DNA of 64,000 nt from the NCBI GenBank assembly GCA_023408075.1, contig JAEYKW010000008.1, forward strand, positions 65,551 to 129,550. Reading direction: 5' to 3'. This document shows positions 25,901 to 34,689 of this stretch, one piece after another (the stretch's first letter is position 1; each line of letters opens with the position of its first letter). The notes below the pieces were generated by a model, which saw only the letters and a list, made by a program, of their open reading frames with translations, made no database searches and was not told the origin of the DNA. The position numbers and the translations under genes are program-made. This DNA is from Bacillota bacterium. GTDB lineage: Bacteria > Bacillota > Clostridia > Christensenellales > SZUA-584.

Positions 25901-28435
25901 TTGGTCAAGGTTGATCTTGAAGCGCCGGGTGAGCCCACTGTCGATATTGCACCCGGATACACAACCGATTGGACGAATAAAACGCTCACATTGACGGCGA
26001 GCCTATCGGACGACAACCTGACTGAAGAAGAAGACATCACATACGAAGTGTCCGAAGACGGCACGACGTTCTCTGCGGGCAGCAGTCTGACGTTCAGCGA
26101 TGAGGGAACGCACACGGGCTGGTTCAGAGTGACGGATGAGAGCGGCAATACGACAACCGTCAGCAGGACGGTCAAGATCGACAAGACAGCACCCGCGAAG
26201 CCCGACATGGCCATGACATCGGGCGGCAAAGCCTATACCGAAGGCACATGGGCCACAAGCGGCGTGACTGTTGTGCTGAGCGGCTCAACGGATGCCGCAA
26301 GCGGGGTTGACGGCTATCAATACAAGGTCGGCTCCGGCGAATGGCAGGATGGCAGCACGCTGACGATCAGCGCGTCGGGCGTGTATACGGTTTCATATCG
26401 CTGCGTCGACGGCGCGGGCAACATATCCGAAGCCGGTTCAAAGGTTGTGAAGGCAGACGTGGATGCGCCGAAGTCTTTCTCGATAGCGGCCAGCTCGACG
26501 GCGATCGATTCGATTGCGATATCGGCCTCAACGACCGACGCTGAGTCGGGCATGGCGGCATACCGCGTGTTCAACGGGACAAGCTGGTCTGATTGGAAGA
26601 CGGCTGTGAACGAAACGCTCGGCGGGTATGCGCGCGGCCAGCTGGTCACGATAAAGGTGGAAGCCAGGGACGCGGCGGGCAACGTACGGCCTGCCGAGGT
26701 CACGTTATCGACAATGCAGAACTCAACGCCCGTCTGTGCGCAGGATACATACACGATGAAGGAAGATGCGCCAAAAGCGGCTCTTTCCGTGCTGGCCAAC
26801 GATACCGATGCGGATATCGGCCGGGCAGACAGCGATGCATTGAGCGTTGTATCGACATCGCCTCTCTCGAAGGCCGCAGCCGGGCGGCTTTCGCTGGACG
26901 GCGGCGTGATTAGCTTTACACCGGCAACGGACTACAATGGCACCGTGTCGTTCGTCTATACGGCGGCGGACAGCAAAGGGGCAATGAATACGGCGGCAGC
27001 CGAAATCACTGTCACCGCGGTCAACGACGCACCGGCCGCGAATGCCGACAGCTCGGCAACGGACGAGGATAAAGAGGTCGTATTGAATGTCCTTGGCAAC
27101 GACGAGGACGTTGACAGTTCGCTTTCCATCGCTTCGGTTGGCGGCGCTTCAAACGGGACAGTGACAAAGGCGGGCAGCAGCGTGAAGTACACGCCCGCTA
27201 AGGACTTTAACGGCTCCGATTCCTTTGCCTATACGGTGACAGACGGACAATACGAATCGACGGCGACCGTAAGCATCACGGTAAGAAGCATCAACGATGC
27301 GCCTGCAGCGTCTGCCGACAGTGTCAGCACATATTACATGCAGCCGGTCTTAATAGACGCTCTTGCGAACGATTCGGACATCGACGGCGACAAACTCAGC
27401 ATCACGGCAGCCTCCGCGCCCGCGCACGGCAAGGCAGCGGTGCAGAGCAATAAGCTTTCGTACACACCCGCAGAAGGCTTTGCCGGCACGGATACGTTCT
27501 CGTACACCATGACGGACGGCAAGATCAAAGCGGACGCGACAGTGACGGTAAAGGTGGCTTATCCGGAATTCGCCGGAGAGAACACCGCCGTATTCAGCCC
27601 CGCCGTGGGCGGCTCGAACCCGGGCACCGGAAACGGACAGAATACGGGAACGGATGAAAACGGCACGGACGGCAATACAACGGGCGGATCCGGCGGAGAT
27701 ATGAGAATCGCTTCCCAGCCTTCGGGCGGCACGGTCACGACGGCGGGCGGCAGCGCATACTATACGCCGAGCGAAGGAACCAGCGGTATCGATACATACC
27801 GGGTTGTGATGGATACAGCGAACGGTCAGGTTGAATATCAGGTTATCACCAACACCGACGCTGAGACGGGCGAGACAACGACATTGGGCTATGGCGTGCC
27901 GCTGTCGGACAACGGATTCACGTCCGCAGGGAACGAGATCAGGATACCCCTTGCAGAATACCTTGGGGAGAATTTTGATGAGAACGCACAGATTACGATT
28001 GACGGGCAGCCCTTGAACGGCAACGTCAGAATTGAGAACGGATACCTCGTCTACAGCCCGTCGGAAGGCTTCAGCGGCCTCGATGCCGTCGTCTTCACAA
28101 TCAGTGTGGGCGATGAACAGGTGCCATACGCCGCGACGTTCAATGTGGAAGGCGGGCAGCCACTGTTCTCGTTCTGGTGTGTCATCGGCTGGGTGATTGC
28201 GGCGGTGCTGCTCACAATCAACCACAGACGCCATAAGGATTACTTCCGCGAGAAAAAAGCGAGGACGGTCATCTACATTGCCGTCAGCGTGCTGGCGTGC
28301 CTGATACTCTGCTGGCTCAGAATCTATGTCGGTTTCATTGTCACGGGAGCGATCATGGCAGCGTACATCACGGGCGCGTGGCTTTATACGGGCCGCAAAC
28401 CCAAGCGGCGCAGACACCGCGAGGACATGATATAA
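22916..28435 (+). CDS. Giant modular surface protein with Ig-like and cadherin-like repeats
   Basis: A 1,839-residue secreted protein. A signal peptide (residues 1-30, MRDSVKKVLSIIIAAGLL then ending AVLAADA) is followed by an N-terminal region, a probable lectin-like beta-sandwich (~90-330), PKD-like domains (~530-715), six Ig-like/OmpL47-type domains (~719-1265; each starts with a D-x-x-x-P-x-x-P-like stretch and has an aromatic RxxDxAGN motif), three or four cadherin-like domains (~1270-1545, with motifs such as NDAPAANAD and VLANDTDAD), a Gly/Asn-rich linker and a final repeat. It ends with about three membrane helices (~1750-1825) and a basic tail, so it is membrane-anchored and not LPxTG-sorted. 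ATG 22916 fits the ribosome site AAGGATGG; ATG 22904 overlaps it. Likely role: adhesion or carbohydrate binding. Confidence 0.8.
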   Translation: MRDSVKKVLSIIIAAGLLVSMNVGSAVLAADAQNISISVSQDDLLDVVLTLGRTDSDVSTVQQDLESALIAKGVPADKIKITAVESSEVSAGNTTSGWEIYDHTNYNDSTVIPYYRPYYAEVNGNYTLSQHISPVVDGDTTDIDFYGYGAPGYKDFMYMPNTQYGKKIFDFTIQEGEFYDALNGAGFLFNTSMTSNTSLASRTMSGYLIFFRYPGSAPPPTVEIYRFTNVDVNAFHNSAGTNIESYGGFTRIASKVVGSERTRGVKIEATSTSLKMWYNGTLLDWSLDAGGHATEVTLPSDFGAYGFGPLVGYLSHGCAQHTHFTFFNVKMTTESTKRFSEVIRQPEWRGESKRFIINAEDGAVADFSDAQALGEILSRLGNESIHYLGWGRNETDGNAFIAKNDGMGTFVDKDVAATDTYAEQIAALANYIYNEYREGVQNNTEYLIYGKPSSFAITPESEKTNTADESWPNGKWKVVQSQIYDNPTGTVPYHNMYLNNLDISFSEAGKYELYYQDTLVKTVYVHRKPVAGFSLSTASDGGGGYTVSIADNACDPDFESASGKGVASETWQYRETTSSTWVSGQPSSFAANKNYIVRQVVTDGYGVESDPYYRYVSTESTVDSVPVAEFKVSPGKLLTYITETVAYDDTSYDPQGEAITSRAWTVWKDGAQVYPASGTAATPKESFTGAVAGTYKMTLKVRNASGVWSEEVARYLTVVRDTTAPTAASNTPNNSVYNGPKTVQLTFGDETGGSGFSYRYAVVTATADTPTQWGSMGTNDVYSVTLRSLGANYIHYQARDYAGNIKTGSFGPFTLSDTSAPSAPSIAVTPAYTDGTWVKGELTLTASGSTDDFTANDDILYEVSDNGTSYSGGNVRILTGATGTFTVYFKVTDESNNAATATKTVKLDNTVPSAPNISMSTGSGDYTAGTWAAQNVSLSLSGASDAHSGLAGYQYKIDDGAWQDGSAYTFNVSGVHTFYYRSVDNAGNVSAEGSKLVKVDLEAPGEPTVDIAPGYTTDWTNKTLTLTASLSDDNLTEEEDITYEVSEDGTTFSAGSSLTFSDEGTHTGWFRVTDESGNTTTVSRTVKIDKTAPAKPDMAMTSGGKAYTEGTWATSGVTVVLSGSTDAASGVDGYQYKVGSGEWQDGSTLTISASGVYTVSYRCVDGAGNISEAGSKVVKADVDAPKSFSIAASSTAIDSIAISASTTDAESGMAAYRVFNGTSWSDWKTAVNETLGGYARGQLVTIKVEARDAAGNVRPAEVTLSTMQNSTPVCAQDTYTMKEDAPKAALSVLANDTDADIGRADSDALSVVSTSPLSKAAAGRLSLDGGVISFTPATDYNGTVSFVYTAADSKGAMNTAAAEITVTAVNDAPAANADSSATDEDKEVVLNVLGNDEDVDSSLSIASVGGASNGTVTKAGSSVKYTPAKDFNGSDSFAYTVTDGQYESTATVSITVRSINDAPAASADSVSTYYMQPVLIDALANDSDIDGDKLSITAASAPAHGKAAVQSNKLSYTPAEGFAGTDTFSYTMTDGKIKADATVTVKVAYPEFAGENTAVFSPAVGGSNPGTGNGQNTGTDENGTDGNTTGGSGGDMRIASQPSGGTVTTAGGSAYYTPSEGTSGIDTYRVVMDTANGQVEYQVITNTDAETGETTTLGYGVPLSDNGFTSAGNEIRIPLAEYLGENFDENAQITIDGQPLNGNVRIENGYLVYSPSEGFSGLDAVVFTISVGDEQVPYAATFNVEGGQPLFSFWCVIGWVIAAVLLTINHRRHKDYFREKKARTVIYIAVSVLACLILCWLRIYVGFIVTGAIMAAYITGAWLYTGRKPKRRRHREDMI
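25377..26460 (+). repeat. Two tandem copies of a ~543-base (181-codon) double-domain unit
   Basis: Within the surface protein two Ig-like domain types alternate as A-B-A-B. The 15-mer TGGCAGGATGGCAGC occurs at 25799 and 26342, exactly 543 bases apart, and the surrounding codons align (GYQYKIDDGAWQDGS and GYQYKVGSGEWQDGS). This shows that a two-domain block was duplicated. Confidence 0.75.
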
Positions 28436-28454
28436 ATTGAAATCTCCCAGAACT

Positions 28455-28483
28455 GGGGGCAAGGAAACTTGCCTCCTTTTTTT
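28455..28483 (+). terminator. Intrinsic terminator after the surface protein
   Basis: GGGGGCAAG and CTTGCCTCC pair around a GAAA tetraloop, with seven T after the stem. It stands 20 bases after the stop codon. Confidence 0.88.
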
Positions 28484-28946
28484 ATCTTTCTTAAAAGCCG
28501 ACGGCTTTGCTGATGTGAATAAAAAGCTTTGTTTAAAGCATTCTGAACGTCAAAGAACCTCTTGTCGTGCCCCCCTCTGGCGACTATCCAAAAAGGTTGG
28601 ATGGGGTTAGAAGGTTGTTAGGGAGAAAAAACGGCTTACAATCGGTCACTTCCTCCGGTACTGCGTGTTATCTCCCGGTTTGTTCCAACAAGATCGTCTT
28701 CTGATCACCCCGCAGGGGCAAAGCCGGTATGAGGGCCTTCTGTGACTGAAAGCAATCCAAAATACTGTAAAAAATGTCCATAAATCCGCTTGTCTTCAAC
28801 GTATTAAGAAATCGCTTCATATAAATGGCAAGCAGTGAATGCAAATTTCTCAGTGGATGTTTGTTTACTGTCTTGATAAAATGCCTTAAAAAGATATAAT
28901 GCTTCTTATGTATCGCCAATATGTACTTTCTTTTCTGGAGGTTTTT
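28484..28946. other. Intergenic, nothing recognised
   Basis: About 460 bases between the surface-protein terminator and the amidohydrolase. Small open frames on both strands lack ribosome sites. The GTGCCCCCCTCTGG stretch near 28,568 faintly recalls the dispersed repeats elsewhere, but the hairpin core is absent. Confidence 0.4.
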
Positions 28947-29756
28947 ATGTTTATAGATATTCACGCTCATGCCGCTGGCGCTTATGGCACGGCAGAGTCT
29001 ATCCAAAAAACGGCTGACAAGTATCAAATAGAAAAAATCGTTTTGTGTACCAGCCCGAAGAATAATCATGATCTTCAGGGGCCGCCCAATATGCCTTTTA
29101 AACAGAAGCCCGACAGCATATATACGATGAACCGGATGAACCGGCTTGCTTATCATCATTTTATCAAGGACAACGGTGACGGCAATCAATTTGTGCATCA
29201 GTTAAAAAGTGAACTGCCAGAGCTGGTCGCCGCGTTTTTGTGGGCGGACCCGCTGGATGCGGCACATATGGGCAATCTTGAGAACAATATTCGCCGGTAT
29301 CAGCCCAAAGGAATCAAGCTCCATCAGGCCTGGAATCCGTTTAAAATTGACGGCGCAGAATTTAAGACTCTCGTGGATATGGCGACGTCATACAAACTGC
29401 CGGTCTTCATCCATATTTACTCAAAGAAAGAAGCCGCCAAGCTGGTCAGATTTATTAAGGAAAACCCGTACGCCGTATTTATCATCGGCCATCTGACCGG
29501 AACCGATCTCTTCGCGCAAAGCGGTGCGTTACTAAAAAACGTGTATTTTGACACGTCGAGCTCAAAGAGGATTCAGGGAAGCGATATAGCACACGCCATC
29601 GACGCTTTCGGCTATGACCACATCGTTTTCGGTACGGACACGCCTTACGCGAGCATCGACGATCAGATCCACAGGATTGACCACTTGAATCTTCCGGACA
29701 ATGCCAAAGAGCATATTTACAGACTGAATGCGAAAAATATACTGTCCTTGGATTGA
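28947..29756 (+). CDS. Amidohydrolase-superfamily metal-dependent hydrolase
   Basis: A 269-residue TIM-barrel hydrolase. The N-terminal metal motif is FIDIHAHAAG (residues 2-11), GIKLHQAW near residue 130 and VFIHIYSKK near 155 supply further ligands, IIGHLTG near 180 gives the next histidine, and FGTDTPYAS near 232 has the catalytic aspartate. This is the amidohydrolase-related (COG2159-like) pattern, which also includes decarboxylases. The start is ATG 28947, five bases after GGAGG; the longer frame upstream has no such site. The gene is convergent with the exporter operon. The substrate is unknown. Confidence 0.82.
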   Translation: MFIDIHAHAAGAYGTAESIQKTADKYQIEKIVLCTSPKNNHDLQGPPNMPFKQKPDSIYTMNRMNRLAYHHFIKDNGDGNQFVHQLKSELPELVAAFLWADPLDAAHMGNLENNIRRYQPKGIKLHQAWNPFKIDGAEFKTLVDMATSYKLPVFIHIYSKKEAAKLVRFIKENPYAVFIIGHLTGTDLFAQSGALLKNVYFDTSSSKRIQGSDIAHAIDAFGYDHIVFGTDTPYASIDDQIHRIDHLNLPDNAKEHIYRLNAKNILSLD

Positions 29757-29884
29757 GATGTTTTCATCATACTGTCTGATCCGCAGCAATCCGAATATGC
29801 GGCTCAAATGGCTCTGAAAAATAAAAAGCAATTGATAGACCGCTTTTATTTCATACGGCGAGGATGGTGCGGTTTTTCTTCGCA

Positions 29885-31717
29885 TTAAAACAGCGAGATG
29901 AGCCTGTCCCAGATTGTCTCGTTGTCCTGCTCCGGCTGCGTTTGCTCGGCGGCTTCGGGTTTCTCGATCCCGTCGCACTTAAACACAAACTGAACCAGAC
30001 CGGTATGGAGATTTTGAGACGATGTGAAAGATACCGGCTCGAAATCCGTCCCCGTGTATTCATCCATCATATCATCGATCTGTGTTTGCATCGTCTCAGG
30101 CATATCCGCCGTGTTGTCATTGAGCTCGGCTGTGCCCTCATGAAGCCGGTCTATGCCGTCGCAGAGCTCGCCGACGCCGTCATGAAACCGTGAGAGACCG
30201 TCATGAAAACCGCTGTACCCGTTGGCCATATCCGCAACGCCGGCCATATAATCGGCCAGTCCTTTATGGAAATCGGCGTAGTTCTTCGCCAGCTGCGACA
30301 GCCCGTCATCAAGCTGCCCCAGTTGGCCTGCGATGTCCGTGCCGGAAAGGGCTTCGATTCCGTCCGACATCTGATCCAGCGATGCCGCGATTGTTCCGAC
30401 GGAACCGGATATGGTATCGATTGTGGGGGCGACGGCGTCAAAAGCGCTCTTGACCTGGTCATAAGTGCTTTTGACTGTCTGTCCGGCCGTATATGAGGCG
30501 GTCAGCGTATCGAGAACGCCATGCTGGCCCGGGTCGGTTGCCGCGTAAAGCGTATCGATCTGGTTCTGCGTCAACGCCGTATCGGGGATGCCCCGTATGG
30601 CCGCATCGAGCGCCGCATAAGCCGGTGAGAAGCCGTTTTTAAGCCCGGTGAGGCCGTCCGACATGTCTTTCAGCCCTGCAGAGAGCTGATTGAGCGCCTG
30701 CGGAAGCTGAGTCAGGCTGCCAAAATCCATACCACCGGACAAAGCCCCGCTTAAGGACGATGAGATTTGGGACAGAGCGGTATTGATTTGAGAGGAGGCC
30801 GCCACGAGCTGCCCGGAATTGTTGCGCAGCTGTAAAAGACCGTTCTTGATACCGGCGGAGCCGTCTTCCAGCCTCTGTGCGCCGCCATACAAATCCGCGA
30901 CGCCGTCATTGAGATCGCCGACGCCGTCATTGAGGTCGGATATCGCGTCGGAAAGCTTTTCAAAATCACTGAGCATATCATCGGTTTCCGGGGTTGCTAT
31001 ATTTATGGCAAAAGGCATGCCGGAGATCTGTATGCCGGCCATGGTGAAATCCTCCACCGACGCGGATATGCTGATGTCCGCATTTTTTTGAGGCATTACG
31101 GTATAGGTCACAATGGTGTTTTTGCCTGCGCTGGCGATTGTGGCCTCCGGCGCGTTAATATCGCCGCATTTTTCGGTGTCCAGCGTCACGGATATCTGCA
31201 GCAGATAATTGTCATAAAAGACCGGATTGCTCTTTTCGTTCGGCTTGGTTGTGATGTGGATCGTCACACTGCCGGATTTTCCGGCGAGCTCCTGAGGTGC
31301 CGTATTGATTCCGTCCAGATTGTAAGAGATATCGAGCAGCCACGGAAGCTCGGCCGATGCCATGTTGCCCTGATAATAGAATTGGCCTTCCTCCGCCTCG
31401 AACGAGACGGTTTCGCCGTCGCTGGCGATTGCACCGGTATTTGTGAGGTTCACAACGGACGCATAACGGCCGTAATCCGTCACGCCTCCGGCTGCGGCGA
31501 CATCAAAATGGTTCACGGCATAAACGGCATTGACATTCCCGTCGGCGGATAGGCTCGCATAAACCACTTCTTCTTTATTTTTGACTGCGGCGCTCTGCGC
31601 GCTGTCGGCGGCGAGGCCGGGCCTGCTTGAATCGGCAATGGAAACGGTGGCGGGCGCTGCGGCCAAAGCCGCGGCCAGACAAACCGACAGTAGAACTTTA
31701 AACCATCTCGTTTTCAT
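29885..31717 (-). CDS. Secreted heptad-repeat protein, partner of the MMPL exporter
   Basis: A 610-residue protein with an N-terminal signal peptide (MKTRWFKVLLSVCLAAALAA...). Residues ~45-255 form a mostly beta region. Residues ~255-555 are a long stretch of helical heptads with repeated DLNDGVGDLNDGV, SDGLTGLKNG and FHDGLSRFHDGVGELCDG elements, the X-Leu-x-x-Gly pattern found in YhgE/Pip-type proteins and in partners of RND/MMPL exporters. There is no C-terminal anchor, so it is probably extracytoplasmic. It is the second gene of a two-gene operon, 17 bases after the exporter. It may form a periplasm-like coiled-coil extension of the pump; that is inference. Confidence 0.75.
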   Translation of the reverse strand: MKTRWFKVLLSVCLAAALAAAPATVSIADSSRPGLAADSAQSAAVKNKEEVVYASLSADGNVNAVYAVNHFDVAAAGGVTDYGRYASVVNLTNTGAIASDGETVSFEAEEGQFYYQGNMASAELPWLLDISYNLDGINTAPQELAGKSGSVTIHITTKPNEKSNPVFYDNYLLQISVTLDTEKCGDINAPEATIASAGKNTIVTYTVMPQKNADISISASVEDFTMAGIQISGMPFAINIATPETDDMLSDFEKLSDAISDLNDGVGDLNDGVADLYGGAQRLEDGSAGIKNGLLQLRNNSGQLVAASSQINTALSQISSSLSGALSGGMDFGSLTQLPQALNQLSAGLKDMSDGLTGLKNGFSPAYAALDAAIRGIPDTALTQNQIDTLYAATDPGQHGVLDTLTASYTAGQTVKSTYDQVKSAFDAVAPTIDTISGSVGTIAASLDQMSDGIEALSGTDIAGQLGQLDDGLSQLAKNYADFHKGLADYMAGVADMANGYSGFHDGLSRFHDGVGELCDGIDRLHEGTAELNDNTADMPETMQTQIDDMMDEYTGTDFEPVSFTSSQNLHTGLVQFVFKCDGIEKPEAAEQTQPEQDNETIWDRLISLF

Positions 31718-31734
31718 GATGTTCCTCCAATTGT

Positions 31735-33792
31735 TTATGGCCGGACTTTGAACCCTGCCTTAAAGGTGGTTCTTTGAATGGGTTTGTCCAGCAGTGTCAG
31801 CATCGCGGGCAGGAAGCAAACCACCATCAGCATGGACAGCAGCGTGCCGCGGCCGAGCAGCAGCCCCAGCCCCGATATCACATTGTTTGACGACGCAAAA
31901 TACAGCGTGAAGCCCGCCGTCGCAAGGGTGAGCCCCGAAACCAATATCGACTTAAAGCTGCTGCCCAGCGCAGCGCGGGCGGCTTCGCGCCGCAGCATCC
32001 GTTTTCTGAATGTCATATAGCGGTTGGTCAATAATATCGCGTAATCCACCGTGGCCCCGAGCTGCACCGTGCACAGCACCAGATATCCCATGAAGTTTAT
32101 CGAATCGCCGCTGAAATACGGAATCGAGAGGTTGATCCATATTGCCGTTTCGATGGTTAAGAGCAATATGACGGGCAGCAGAGCCGATCTGAATGTGACC
32201 AGCAGCACCGCGAAAATTGAGACAATGGCAATCAGGTTGATCATGCCGGTGTCCTGCTTCACAACATTTTTCATATCATAAAGGTTTGCGCTCTGCCCGG
32301 CGGAATAAAACGTGTCGCCGTAATAGGATGCCACTTTTTCATTGATGCTTTCCACCGTTTGGAACGCGGTATCGCCCTCCTCAGGCGTATTGGTGTAGAC
32401 GATGATGCGCGCATAGTTTAGCGAGTAAAACTGTTCGGTTATCTGCATGTCCAGAAAATCAGACGGTATTGCCGCGCCGACCTGAGTCGTATACGACGCG
32501 ACGCCGGTCACATGGTCAAGCTTTTTAATATCGTCGCAGAGCGCCTGCTCCTTTGCGACGTCGCCCTTGGGAACAAGAAGCGCCATGATCGTCGATTTTC
32601 CGAATACGTCTTTGATGGCGGCGCTGTCCTGCGCGCTGCGGGTATTCGGTACCGCATTTTCGTTGCCGTATGTGAAGCCCGTTTGGCTCTGGCCTAAAAA
32701 GCAGGGGACGATCAGCAAGGCGACGGCCACAATCGCCGGTACCGCGATCTTCGACATGACGCTGTAAACATTTTTAAAGCTCGGCATGAGCTCCCGGTGG
32801 TTCGTTTTGTCGATGAGCTTATATAAGCCCAGTGTGAGCGCGGGCAGGAAAACCATGACCGATACAAAGCTGAGCACGATTCCTTTCGCGAGCGTCAGCC
32901 CCAAATCGGCCCCGATTCTGAAATTCATAAACACAAGCGCCAAAAACCCGAATAATGTGGTCGCCGCGCTGGCTGCCACGGTGGACATCGACTCCTTGAC
33001 GGATTGCCGCATCGCTGCTTCCACGGTGGTGAATTTCTTTCTGTTGTCGGCAAAGCTGTGCAGCAGAAAAATCGCATAGTCGAGCGTGCAGGCCATCTGC
33101 AGTATGGGGCTGACTGAATTTGTCATAAACGATATTTCACCAAATATGATATTCGTCCCCATGTTGATCAGTATGGAAATGCCGATGGCCGCCAGAAAAA
33201 GCAGCGGCTCTATCCACGATGTGGTGGACAGCACGAGCAGCAAAATAATGGCGGGCAGCAGGACGGCCATCGCATTGAGGACCTCTGGCCCGGCTGCATT
33301 CTGAATGGCGACAAGGCTCGGCGCTTCACCCGAAAGCGCGTTGCCGTCCCCGATCAGGGTCAGTATCTGTTCGCAGGCCCGCTTTTCCATCCCTTTATCA
33401 ATGGTCACCGAAAAGAGGGCATTACCGTCTTTATAAAAGCCTTCAATCGTATCCGTATCTCCCATTTGCAGCGGCTGTTTGATATCCGTGATGTCATCCA
33501 GCCAGAGAACCTGCGAAACGCCGTCGATCAAAGAGAGTTTTTGTTTATAATCCATCGCCTCCATAATCGACACGTCTTTCACCATCACGCTGGCGTTCGG
33601 AATCGGCTGCGTAAATTCCTCGTCCATAATTTGCACGGCTTTTGTGGACTGCGCGTTGGGCGGAAGATAATCGACCATGTTGTAGTTGACGTTCACGAGC
33701 GCCTGAAGCAATACGCTTATCAGTGCTGCGGCAATGAATAAAATGATCACGGCCTTTTTATGCCGGGTGATAGTCTCGGTGAATCTGTCCAT
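31735..33792 (-). CDS. MMPL/RND-family membrane exporter
   Basis: A 685-residue RND-superfamily transporter of the MMPL type. It has an N-terminal helix (residues 13-32), an extracytoplasmic domain (~35-165), a block of about six helices (~170-385, including ILQMACTLDYAIFLLHSFADNR with its conserved Asp-Tyr pair), a second external domain (~390-505), and a final six-helix block (~515-675, with VQLGATVDYAILLTNRY, the matching motif of the second half). Such pumps use the proton gradient to export lipids, siderophores or drugs. AAGGAG precedes the ATG at 33792. It is divergent from a TetR regulator whose operator overlaps its promoter. Confidence 0.88.
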   Translation of the reverse strand: MDRFTETITRHKKAVIILFIAAALISVLLQALVNVNYNMVDYLPPNAQSTKAVQIMDEEFTQPIPNASVMVKDVSIMEAMDYKQKLSLIDGVSQVLWLDDITDIKQPLQMGDTDTIEGFYKDGNALFSVTIDKGMEKRACEQILTLIGDGNALSGEAPSLVAIQNAAGPEVLNAMAVLLPAIILLLVLSTTSWIEPLLFLAAIGISILINMGTNIIFGEISFMTNSVSPILQMACTLDYAIFLLHSFADNRKKFTTVEAAMRQSVKESMSTVAASAATTLFGFLALVFMNFRIGADLGLTLAKGIVLSFVSVMVFLPALTLGLYKLIDKTNHRELMPSFKNVYSVMSKIAVPAIVAVALLIVPCFLGQSQTGFTYGNENAVPNTRSAQDSAAIKDVFGKSTIMALLVPKGDVAKEQALCDDIKKLDHVTGVASYTTQVGAAIPSDFLDMQITEQFYSLNYARIIVYTNTPEEGDTAFQTVESINEKVASYYGDTFYSAGQSANLYDMKNVVKQDTGMINLIAIVSIFAVLLVTFRSALLPVILLLTIETAIWINLSIPYFSGDSINFMGYLVLCTVQLGATVDYAILLTNRYMTFRKRMLRREAARAALGSSFKSILVSGLTLATAGFTLYFASSNNVISGLGLLLGRGTLLSMLMVVCFLPAMLTLLDKPIQRTTFKAGFKVRP

Positions 33793-33816
33793 AACGGCTC
33801 CTTAAACAACAGATGG

Positions 33817-33845
33817 TTGAAAAAACACACGGTTTGAATTATAAT
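33817..33845 (+). promoter_or_regulatory. Promoter of the TetR regulator
   Basis: TTGAAA (33817-33822), a 17-base spacer and TATAAT (33840-33845). Its -10 box is superimposed on the opposite strand's -10 box at 33838-33843. Transcription would start near 33,852, inside the palindrome. Confidence 0.6.
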
Positions 33846-33866
33846 CGACATTATGTCGGGTTACAA
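33838..33866 (-). promoter_or_regulatory. Promoter of the MMPL exporter operon
   Basis: On the minus strand TTGTAA (33866-33861), a 17-base spacer and TATAAT (33843-33838). The 13-base palindrome at 33846-33858 lies inside the spacer. Confidence 0.65.
33846..33858. promoter_or_regulatory. Putative TetR operator
   Basis: CGACATTATGTCG is a perfect 6+1+6 inverted repeat. It lies between the -35 and -10 boxes of the exporter promoter and at the start site of the TetR promoter, so one bound dimer could repress both. Confidence 0.65.
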
Positions 33867-33953
33867 CCAACAGATGCCCGCCTGATGTCCGTTAGCCGAC
33901 ACGGCATCTGCATTCTGTTGGATAAAATTTATGAATTTTTTGGGAGGGCGGCA

Positions 33954-34523
33954 TTGAAAGAAAACAAAACGGACCGCCGGGTAAAATACACAAAAACCGT
34001 GCTGAAGGATGCGCTTGTGCATTTTATGCAAAAGCAGCATATTTCGAGCATTTCGGTCAAGTCACTTTGTGAAACGGCGGATATCAACCGCAGCACTTTT
34101 TACGCCCATTATACGGATCAGTACGATCTGCTCCGCCAGATTGAAGAAAACGTGATCACCAATTTAAGGCTCCATCTGGAGCAGCAGGATTATAACAACG
34201 TTCTCCCGGTATCGGCGCAGGTCATGACGCGTATTTTGAAATACGCAAAAGAAAACGCCGAGCTGTTTCAAGTGCTGCTCAGTGAAAACTGCGACTTCGC
34301 TTTCCAGAAGGATGTTCTGGCGCTGTCTCAGATCGTCTCGTCTCAATACAATAAAGCGCTTGATACGCGGACGAAGGATTATCTGGAGGCGTACAGCATC
34401 ACCGGGTGCATCAGTATATTTCAAAAGTGGCTCAAGGACGGTACGGTTGAATCGGCTGAAGAGATTACCGAATTGATATTAAAATTGGTGTTTAACGGAA
34501 CAGCCAGCTTTCAGGGCAAATAA
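33954..34523 (+). CDS. TetR-family transcriptional regulator
   Basis: A 189-residue TetR/AcrR regulator. The N-terminal DNA-binding domain runs over residues ~10-55 (YTKTVLKDALVHFMQKQHIS, then SVKSLCETADINRSTFYAHY, the classic helix-turn-helix). The remainder is a helical ligand and dimerisation domain. TTG 33954 is chosen because GGGAGG stands six bases before it and the protein then starts MKENKTDRR, as is typical. It is divergent from the MMPL exporter with a palindrome in the shared promoter, so it most likely controls that pump and itself. The effector may be a substrate of the pump. Confidence 0.88.
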   Translation: MKENKTDRRVKYTKTVLKDALVHFMQKQHISSISVKSLCETADINRSTFYAHYTDQYDLLRQIEENVITNLRLHLEQQDYNNVLPVSAQVMTRILKYAKENAELFQVLLSENCDFAFQKDVLALSQIVSSQYNKALDTRTKDYLEAYSITGCISIFQKWLKDGTVESAEEITELILKLVFNGTASFQGK

Positions 34524-34617
34524 CGGGAACAATTGAGGCTTTTCTGCGATGCTTATCAATTAAGCACATCCTATAATAAGCATATTTTTGGAATATCGCG
34601 AAGTTATCCGGCGCTTA

Positions 34618-34646
34618 TTGCATATTGATATAACTTAAGATATATT
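34618..34646 (+). promoter_or_regulatory. Promoter of the acyltransferase-ligase pair
   Basis: TTGCAT (34618-34623), 17 bases, TATATT (34641-34646), about 40 bases before the start codon at 34690. Confidence 0.5.
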
Positions 34647-34689
34647 AAGTACAGTCATCATTCTATTTTTCATACAAAGGGGTATCAAT

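Noticed and set aside
27350..28462. 370-codon minus-strand frame at the end of the surface protein
   Set aside because: It overlaps the coding repeats and the terminator and has no recognisable domain.
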